64,000 bases of DNA from Muricea muricata (lineage: Eukaryota; Cnidaria; Anthozoa; Malacalcyonacea; Plexauridae), in NCBI GenBank assembly GCA_963855995.1, contig OY979729.1, forward strand, positions 12,316,276 to 12,380,275, in the 5' to 3' direction. Numbering within the stretch: the stretch's first letter is position 1; every line of letters begins with the position of its first letter. The position numbers were made by a program, and so were the translations under genes. Positions 56,221 to 64,000 of the stretch are shown here, piece by piece. The notes under the pieces were generated by a model. That model made no database searches, was not told where the DNA came from, and was given only the letters and a program-made list of their open reading frames with translations.

Positions 56221-58248
56221 ATAGACTTACCTACCTAATGGTAACCGTAAGTACCCGCTATTATTTTAAATTTAATATAAACTTACCTCAGCCAACTATA
56301 CTAAGTATAGTTAGTGTATATCAGTTGGTGCACATCTGTATCTGGCTCCAGGAATTGAACCTGGAAACCTAATTAGGTCCACTCTAATTAGGTACCCTCC
56401 AGGGCCTTTTTTTAAAGAACTTTGAAGTAATATGGTTACAGACGTGACATAACAAAACATAGAAGAAAATATAGTAATACGGTTGCAGACGTGACATAAC
56501 AAAACATATAGAAGGTAGAAAATATAGTAATGGATCACTAACTTATATCTTAACTCCCGACGAAGGGCTATAGATCGCAACGTCGAATGCTGTTTATATA
56601 GTTTCAAGCAGTGAAAGATCCTATGTATTTCTGTGTTTTTACTGCACCACCGACACTTGCAACGTTAGCTCGTGATATTAATTTTTATTTAAACGAAAGC
56701 TGAACTTGCATAGAAAATAGAACGGCAAAACAAATTAACAAACTTACGTTCACTCTGTCTTTGGATCTTTGTTGGCTTCGGTTGCTCTCGTTTTATCATG
56801 CTGCTTATGGTTTCATCTGGTTGCCATAATCTCTTCATAGAACATCACGCCGGTGCAGGAGGTAACACGCTCACTCATATCCAGTCAACCATCATAAAGT
56901 AAGAAGAAAAGTAGTATTGTACTATTTCAAATTTAGTAGAAACATTAAAAAGACCTGCATGGACTCGGATTAATTCCCTCCCTTGTAAGAACAAAAAGAT
57001 CACAAGTATCAATGAAATTTTAGCTAATAATTATTAATAATAATACTATTTCTAATCCAAAGAAAATAAGTTACTGAATTTTCAATGAACATTTCGTCAA
57101 CATGGGCTAGGCCTAGACTGGTATCTGAGGCGAACAAAGAATTTTTTGAGGACGAAATGACAAACAACAACCTGATGAAGTCGTAACAAATTCTACATTT
57201 TATTTTTCACTGATTAGTGTTAAAAATATAGCACTAACACTTCCTGGAGCCATATAGATGTGCACGAACTGATATACACTAACTATTCAAGTATAGATAT
57301 GGCTCCAGGAAGTGTTAGTGCTATATTTTTAACACTAATAAGTGAAAAATAAAATGTAGAACTTGTCACGACTTCATCAGGTTGTTGTTTGTGATTTCGT
57401 CATTAAAAAACTCTTTGTTCGCCTCAGATTGGCATCTAGGGCCTATGTTGACGAAATGTTCATTGAAAAATTAAGAAATTTTCTTTGGTTTAGAAATAGT
57501 ATTATTATTAATAATTATTCACTACAATTTCATTGATGCTTGTAATCTTTTTGTTTTGCGAGTGAGGGAATTAATCAGGGACCATGCAGGTCTTTTGAGT
57601 GTTTCCTGATATAGTAGAATGTTGAAATTCACTTTGATTGAGCTAGGATTTTGATAATTTTGCTTCTTTATTTACCTTATTTTGCAAATTCTTATATTTC
57701 TGCCAGTGATACCCAGAATTAAATTTAATGGAAATCTCTGTTTCGCATAATTTGCTCAAAAGTAAATGTAATCTACGGAACCGGATTAGATCTAACTCTT
57801 TTCTGGCCGAGTATTGCATGCTTGCTAAGTGTTTTATGGAAAACGATTTTCACAAAGTACAGCATATTTTGGAGTCATCAAAAGAAACTTTTATATCCCA
57901 GGGTGCTTATCAAACAATCTAATTTCGGAGTTAGGAGGTCGATTCTAGACACTTAATAAAAAGGCCTACAATGCATTTTAGTTATTTCAACACATATCAA
58001 CTTAAGATTTTCCAAATCTAATGATAAATCATTTCTTTCAGAATAAGACTTATTTTTTATATAAAAGGACAATTCCACCGCCATTCTTTTTCGCTCTTTC
58101 CTAATAATCTTATAAACATTTATATCGATTTCTGAGCCTAAAATGAAGAGTCAAGCTTGATTTTATTTACATAGCCAGTACATGATATTTAGTTAACATG
58201 CATTTTTCGAATTTTATCTGTGTACTTCAATAGATTTAAGTTTAAATT

Positions 58249-58626
58249 TTGCAGTTTTCAAACCTTTACGTTTGGAGCCGATCTGGCGCATCAGCATCCT
58301 GCATCGCCATCGAAACGCGAGCGTTGCTGCAAAACATGTTGCATAAAGGAAAATATAATACGGATATCAGCCGAAATGCCCAGTACCTAGCTCTCTTCCG
58401 AATTCCTAGCGGTAGAAATAGGGGCGCCGCAATCTTTTTACACGTATCTTTTTTTACGACGTATCCCTTTTACGTAAATAAGTTGATCTTAAAAATCATT
58501 TTTGTTGTTAAAGTGCCCTCTGGGCTGGGGTTAAAACCTCGTAACGTTATCGCCATTAGGGATACATCACGTGACGTCATCATGATTACGTCATCAGAAG
58601 ATGACGTAATGATAACGTTATGCTGA
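58249..58626 (+). pseudogene. Fragment resembling a Polinton-type packaging ATPase (right-arm copy)
   Basis: The frame contains a QNMLHKGK segment and then ISRNAQYLALFRIP, which resembles the late conserved region of the FtsK/HerA-like packaging ATPases of Polinton (Maverick) elements, large self-synthesising DNA transposons related to viruses. Just upstream the similarity appears to continue in another frame, so the fragment is frameshifted. After about 40 residues the similarity ends. No nucleotide-binding motif is seen. The assignment is from memory of family pattern only. Confidence 0.38.
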
Positions 58627-60010
58627 TGTCAGCATCCACCGCCATTTTGAATACAATTTACTTGCGTCCCTGTATTGGGGTATAACCTACTATTGTTGCC
58701 GGTCATAGAACTGTTGTGCAATATTCTATAACTCTACGACTCGCATATAATATATATAAATGAATAGAATTATTGTAATTTAACTATTGCTCGGTGCATT
58801 TTTAAGAGCCAACTCATTACAAGAACAATAGAATAAACTTACCAATGGCTTCACCTTTTTGCTTTTTCCTCTCATATCTTGTAAGTAAATATATTTCCAT
58901 GCACGTAAATCGGCGTAATCTAAAAATGAAGTAAAATATTTGACGAAATGTCACAAGACATTTTAGGCCTCGCACTGAAAAAATAAAAGAATGAATGTTT
59001 TGACCATGTTTTCAAGTCAATAAAATCCGTAATTGTGTTGGGAAAGCATCTAGTAGAGCGGTTAACCACCACTCCGTGACTGCCAACTTTCATGATCGTT
59101 TGACCTAAACGGATATTTTAAAATACAGTTATTTCAAGCGCCATTGTAAGAAATCTGTTCTGAGGGGCCGTGGAAAATCGATAATCGAGGGACGCCATAT
59201 TCATTATCTCGTGTGTTGACAGGCTGTAAAAGCAATCGATTTGCGAGGAAATTGATGGAGATTGGAGAACACGACTCATTACATGTAAGTTCACTGACTG
59301 TCGATGTTCACGCAAAAAATGTGAGCACTTCTGAAACTCATACTAGTAATAGTAATCTCCAGGATTGTTGAGTAAAAAAAGTTAAAACTTAAATACCCAG
59401 ATGGGGGATACTATAAATAACGATGCAATTGCTAGCTTGAAACTATTATAGGCAAATGTCGATAAATTTCTGAGATATGAGTGCCATTCTGATTCAAGTT
59501 ATGAACGTATGGAATGTGTGTGATCCATTGACAAGGACAATATTTTTGCTTTGACATCCAACAACTATCGAGTCACAGTCGAACCTGTGTCATGTTCTGT
59601 CGTGCCTTTGGTTTCCTTCCCAATTTAGAGATCAATCTTTAGCCGCGAGCAGACATTGCGCCCTGGGAACGAAGTTGGAGATTCAGATGAATAATAAACT
59701 ACAAAATCAACATTTAGTGTTAAAGCTTTTCATTAGTTTTCACAGCAGTCGTTTATTATATGTTTTCTCAGAATTTTTTAAATATGGATAGATTATGTGA
59801 TTGACCACAATCAACAATGTGAAGTGCCATATAGATTCACTGCTGTCACAGCTCCGGGATAGTTGTGGACACTTAGGGTATTTACAGTTGCTCCATAAAT
59901 TTCACCGTAGATATTCTCCTGTGGGCAACTAGTCCCGTATATGTTTTCCTGTGCGAGAATGTTACCCACGGATGGATTGCCGTATATGTTTTCCTGTGCG
60001 AGAATGTTAC

Positions 60011-60022
60011 CAAAGAATGTTA
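60011..60022. other. Deletion junction in the receptor copy
   Basis: Tail-repeat sequence (GTGCGAGAATGTTACC) passes within about 10 bp into sequence of the intron after FN3-9 (TAACATAACTTGCAAGAAAA). This removes about 2.9 kb relative to the intact gene. Confidence 0.85.
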
Positions 60023-60419
60023 ACATAACTTGCAAGAAAACTTGCATGGTAAAAGCGCCTTCTATGACTCACAACTAACCACACACTTACCCCATTCTCC
60101 AGTTCTATGATTAAACTGGGTCGCAGGGCCATAACCCCCGGTGGTGCCTGCTTGCACACCCACAGTATACCAAGTGTAAGGTTTTAGTCCAGCGATGGGA
60201 AGACGACGCTTGTTCCTTCAACGACGACGTAGTTATGACACGGATTTTTATCGCTCGTTTCTTTGGCACACAAACGATAAGATATGATAATACCATTCCT
60301 TTGTTCTATTTCAGGTGGAGACCACGTGATCTCTAAAATTGTTGCACCCAGGCCTTTTATGAACACGGTTGTGGGACCTCCAGATGGCGCTAAATGAGAT
60401 AAACATAAGTAAGCTTTTC

Positions 60420-61250
60420 CAAACTGTTCTTTCTAGAGGTCTAATAAGGATCATCTCTTATTGATCCAGTGTTACAACAGAAGGAAACCTAAACTCAACT
60501 AACTTTACTTATACTGGATAGCTCTATCACTTCTAAACTATTCTTCCTAGAGTTCCAGTAAGGATCATCTCTTATTGATCCAGTGTTACTACAGGAAGAA
60601 ACCTAAACTAAACTAACTTTATTTATACTGGATAGCTCTATCAGTTCTAAACTGTTCTTTCTAGACGTCAGTAAGGATCAACTATTATTGATCTAGTGTT
60701 ACTACAGGAAGAAAACTAAACTAAATTAACTTTATTTAAACTGGATAGCTCTATCAGTTCTAAACTGTTTTTCCTAGAGGTCCAGTAAGGATCATCTCTT
60801 ATTGATCCAGTGTTACTACAGGAGGAAACCTAAACTAAACTAACTTTATTTACACTGGATAGCTCTATCAGTTCTAAACTGTTCTTCCTAGAGGTCAGTA
60901 AGGATCATCTATTGTTGATCTAGTGTAACTACAAGATGAAAACTAAACTAAATTAACTTTATTTAAACTGGATAGCTCTATCAGTTCTAAACTGTTTTTC
61001 CTAGAGGTCCAGTAAGGATCATCTCTTATTGATCCAGTGTTACTACAGGAGGAAACCTAAACTAAACTAACTTTATTTATACTGGATAGCTCTATCAGTT
61101 CTAAACTGTTCTTCCTAGAGGTCCAGTAAGGATCATCTCTTATTGATCCAGTGTTACTACAGGAGGAAACCTAAACTAAACTAACTTTATTTATACTGGA
61201 TAGCTCTATTAGTTCTAAACTGTTCTTCCTAGAGGTCCAGTAAGGACACT
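60420..61250. repeat. Intronic minisatellite, about 7 x 113 bp, in the receptor copy
   Basis: The unit contains CTGGATAGCTCTATCAGTTC, TCCTAGAGGTCCAGTAAGGA and TTATTGATCCAGTGTTACTA, recurring every 109-116 bp. The intact gene has only about one unit plus a partial one in the same intron (about 9,800-9,960). Confidence 0.9.
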
Positions 61251-63629
61251 AATATTACAAAACTACCTCGACTAGATGTCACATCTGAAGTATTAAAAGT
61301 GTATTTAACTTTGTAAAACTCACGTGCTGAAAGCGTCCAGTGTCGAACTCGTGTAGGTGGTCCCCAGCCAGCTACTGTTGCGGCTCTGACCAGAATTAAA
61401 TATTCCTTGAAAGGTTGAAGATTGACGAGAATAAAATTCCGAAAACCGGATGGTGTATCCTGAAAACTCGAGCAAGGATGTTCGATCTCGTAATCTTGAT
61501 AACAAAGCGAGTATGAGATGATGATGCCATTACGAGATTTCTCAGGCACTTTACTCCAGTGTAGTCGGATTGATTCTGTCGTTGTAGCTATGACATGAAT
61601 AGACTCTGGTCCAGATGATGGTGCTACATATACAAGAGAAGAAACGGTTACAATGTGAGATGATCAACGACTAGTACCTGTCTTAATCTTGAATGGAGAT
61701 TCATACACATGTCGAAATTTAAGTTTGGAGCAGATGACAAAAATTCGTCATCAACTATAGGCCCGCCAGCAGGAATCGAACCTCTCAGCAGAGAGGTTCA
61801 GATTTGGCTTCCAATACCTCTACCGCTACCTTAATCTATCTTTCAGCCAATCAGATGTGTCGTACCTACCCGATTGTAAAAATCGGGAAAAGGTAGCGAT
61901 AGAGCAAGTCAAATCGAAACCTCTCAGCATCGTACAGACGCAGGTTCGATTGCTATCAGAGGACCCATACTCGATCAATGTTTCTCAACTGTTCCAAGCT
62001 AGAATTTTGACATGTGAATGCTTTGGATTAAGGCACATTTATGTCAAAAATTAAAACTACTAACCTGCTTGCTCAGTTCGATGTAGGACAGAAATAGGGG
62101 AGCCCTGTCCAGCTACGTTATAAGCTGCAATGTCGATGAAATATTGAGTGTGCGGCTTCAGACCCTCGACCCACTTCGTTCTCTCGTAACGCTCTGCATA
62201 TGTCTGGTTCATCTTACACGCGCTCAAAGATTTTTCTCTTGGACATATGACGTAACCTTGTATGTGTCCGTTCTTGTCGTAGACCTGAGATGGTTGCCAG
62301 GCAACTTGCAATGACGTGGCATTTGATGAGATGACTGATATCGAATCTGGAGTTACAGCTAGATAATGAGAATAAAGTTGTATTTAGCTCCTGTCGTGTT
62401 AATTGTGAAGACGAACTATGCCATCATAAACCGCCTGCATACTGAGAGCAGCTTAAGAAAGATGGGGGAGGGGGATTACGTTTAACATCATCACCAGCCC
62501 TACGTACCTGGAGCACAACCATAAAGTTCCACCCTCATGCACTGGTGAGGACCGTGGAAACTGATTATTTTGAAGCGGATAAAACGAGCCAAAACAGGCT
62601 TGTCCAGATAATGCTTCACTGTATCAGCTCCCGTCGCACCTCGGATTTCCTAAACAAAACATTCAAGCTTTTTAATAACACATATTAAAACCTATTCTTT
62701 ATTCAGTTTTGCCACAAGGTCAACCAGACTTCTGATCAAAATTCAAAGGTCATATGAGGAATTCCTCAAGACAAATCACTACCGCAGCCACAACAAAAGA
62801 AAGCTCTAAATTTGACTACGACGGCTACGAGAACGCGTTAATTTCAACGGCTACCTTAATTACGACGGCTACGAGAACGCGTCCAGTTGGGATAATATCC
62901 TGTTTTTGACACAATATGTCTGGTTGAAAACAGAGATGATCCACAGTGAAGGCGAATACGGGTTTGTAAGAGAGAAATAAAAAATCAAAAATCAAAGTAG
63001 TCGAATCTAAAGCTCCATAATGACCTGACTTAACGAGTATTAATTTCATCTCTCGACTGCTTTTGAATTTGGGTTAAATGTCTAAAGTTTCCACCCAGTC
63101 CAGTTTCGCACATGTCCGTCTCACCTCCGTACCGCTGATCGTAGCTGATGTCCAGCTGGCGCCATCTGTGCTGTACAAAACTTTATACGATGTCACCCAA
63201 GCATTGAAGTGACTGATATCCCCTTGTGTAGCCACAGCTATTATCCTTATGAATACTCCTATATCAATTTGTAGAAATGCATCCTGCGCCACTCCGTCTT
63301 CGCACCATATTTGAAGGTTTGAAAATCGCGCTTGGAAAGCTTCGTGCCCCTCACTTTTAAAACCACTGCCTGAGAATTGAAAATTTTTAATCTTTTTTGG
63401 TCCTCCAAAAGCGGATGATCACATTTTCCTGAAAAGAGAACAGAAATCTTGACGCATCAGATTTTCGCCGACAAAAACGCGCATCTTGCAACAGACTTTC
63501 AACAACAAGCCGATATCGAGATGAAGTTTAGATTTTTTCTTACCCGCCATTTTCTGCACAAAAGCAGAGGGGCCATACCCAACCTTGGTCGCAGCTTTAA
63601 TTTCCACCAGATATTCTCGGTCAGGGTTG

Positions 63630-64000
63630 TAATTATGTAGGTACTTACAGTTTTTCTAATCCCACTAACCGCCCCGCCACTCTTGCCACCCCATTGTATT
63701 TCACAACTTTATAGTTCTCACAACAATCTAGTTATTACGGTTACCATTAGGTAGGTAGGTCTATCTGACATGCTCAGTTGGTAACACTAGTACTACTACT
63801 GTAGTTAGTATACTAGAGTTACCTTAGTTGACTAAAGTAACTCTAGTCTACCTTAGTGGTAAACTAGAGTTACCTTAGTTAACTAAGGTAACTCTAGTAT
63901 ACTAACTGTGGTAGACCAGAGTTACCTTCTGAGTATGTCATATAGACTTACCTACCTAATGGTAACCGTAAGTACCCGCTATTATTTTAAATTTAATATA
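63630..64000. mobile_element. Partial second copy of the 7-kb palindrome family
   Basis: From 63,630 the sequence matches the centre of the 7-kb element: 63,640-63,780 resembles 55,500-55,640 in reverse and 63,895-64,000 matches 56,180-56,285. It interrupts the FN3-6 exon of the receptor copy and runs off the window. Confidence 0.8.

Larger units (their letters stand above)
52243..59283. mobile_element. 7-kb nested palindrome (foldback element)
   Basis: Both ends read GTAATGAGTCGTGTTCTCCA in inverted orientation. The arms meet around 55,740 and differ only by scattered changes. Inside each arm lies a second, smaller palindrome (53,920-54,600 and 56,930-57,610), and the centre is an array of short palindromes. 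The flank at the right joins the receptor copy at TTACATGTAA, the same word where the left copy (14,010) continues without the element. A partial further copy begins at 63,630. Confidence 0.82.
59283..63629 (-). pseudogene. Inverted, truncated copy of the receptor gene
   Basis: On the - strand it matches about 6,437 to 14,010 of the receptor locus. Retained pieces in gene order are: part of FN3-6 (63,629-63,544), F5/8C (63,428-63,125 and 62,649-62,508), FN3-7 (62,358-62,065), FN3-8 (61,623-61,324), FN3-9 (60,389-60,091) and the end of the tail (60,011-59,811). Splice sites are mostly kept. FN3-10, the transmembrane exon and all but two tail repeats are missing through a deletion equivalent to about 10,355-13,290. 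One base is lost in FN3-9 (about 60,210) and one in the F5/8C exon (six T at 63,393-63,398 against seven A in the other copy), both breaking the frame. It cannot make a membrane receptor as it stands. Homopolymer sequencing error is possible for the second lesion. Confidence 0.85.

Noticed and set aside
59283..63629. A second functional receptor gene
   Set aside because: It lacks the transmembrane exon, FN3-10 and most of the tail, carries frameshifts, and its 5' side is cut by a repeat inside FN3-6.

Overview
The window is AT-rich animal DNA with split genes. The introns carry GT..AG signals, modular extracellular domains lie on separate exons, and many short foldback (MITE-like) repeats are present. 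Tandem FN3 exons, a discoidin (F5/8C) domain, a THAP zinc finger and a scrap resembling a Polinton packaging ATPase suit a marine invertebrate. The repeat styles look cnidarian (coral or anemone) to me, but no feature in the window proves the taxon.

Left part (1-13,541): a GTGAT pentanucleotide satellite is followed by the only convincing complete-looking gene on the + strand. It is a type I membrane receptor whose 5' exons lie outside the window. Twenty-one exons read through in frame for 1,908 residues: ILEI/FAM3-like domain, FN3, second ILEI-like domain, five FN3, F5/8C, four FN3, transmembrane helix, basic and acidic juxtamembrane segments, then a tail built from a 15-residue tandem repeat that presents YGNP. 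YGNP fits the pYxNx consensus bound by Grb2-type SH2 domains. All extracellular domain boundaries are phase 1, the usual mark of exon shuffling.

Middle part (13,542-59,283): almost entirely repeats. There is a 32-bp minisatellite, a 5.5-kb palindrome (15,884-21,373), a THAP-domain gene fragment with a tandemly repeated short exon (21,581-24,063), a very large palindrome with arms of about 13.2 and 13.9 kb around a 576-bp spacer (24,063-51,747), and a third, nested palindrome of about 7 kb (52,243-59,283). The large arms are near-identical but differ by clean insertions in one arm, so they are not simple mirror copies.

Right part (59,283-63,629): a partial inverted copy of the receptor gene on the - strand. 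It lacks the last FN3 exon, the transmembrane exon and most of the tail. It has frameshifts and ends inside an FN3 exon, where another fragment of the 7-kb palindrome family begins (63,630-64,000). I read it as a pseudogene. A mis-joined or divergent haplotype is the main alternative and applies to the palindromes as well.

The most interesting candidate system is the receptor: two ILEI-like lectin-fold domains on an FN3 and discoidin stalk, coupled to a multivalent tyrosine-motif tail.
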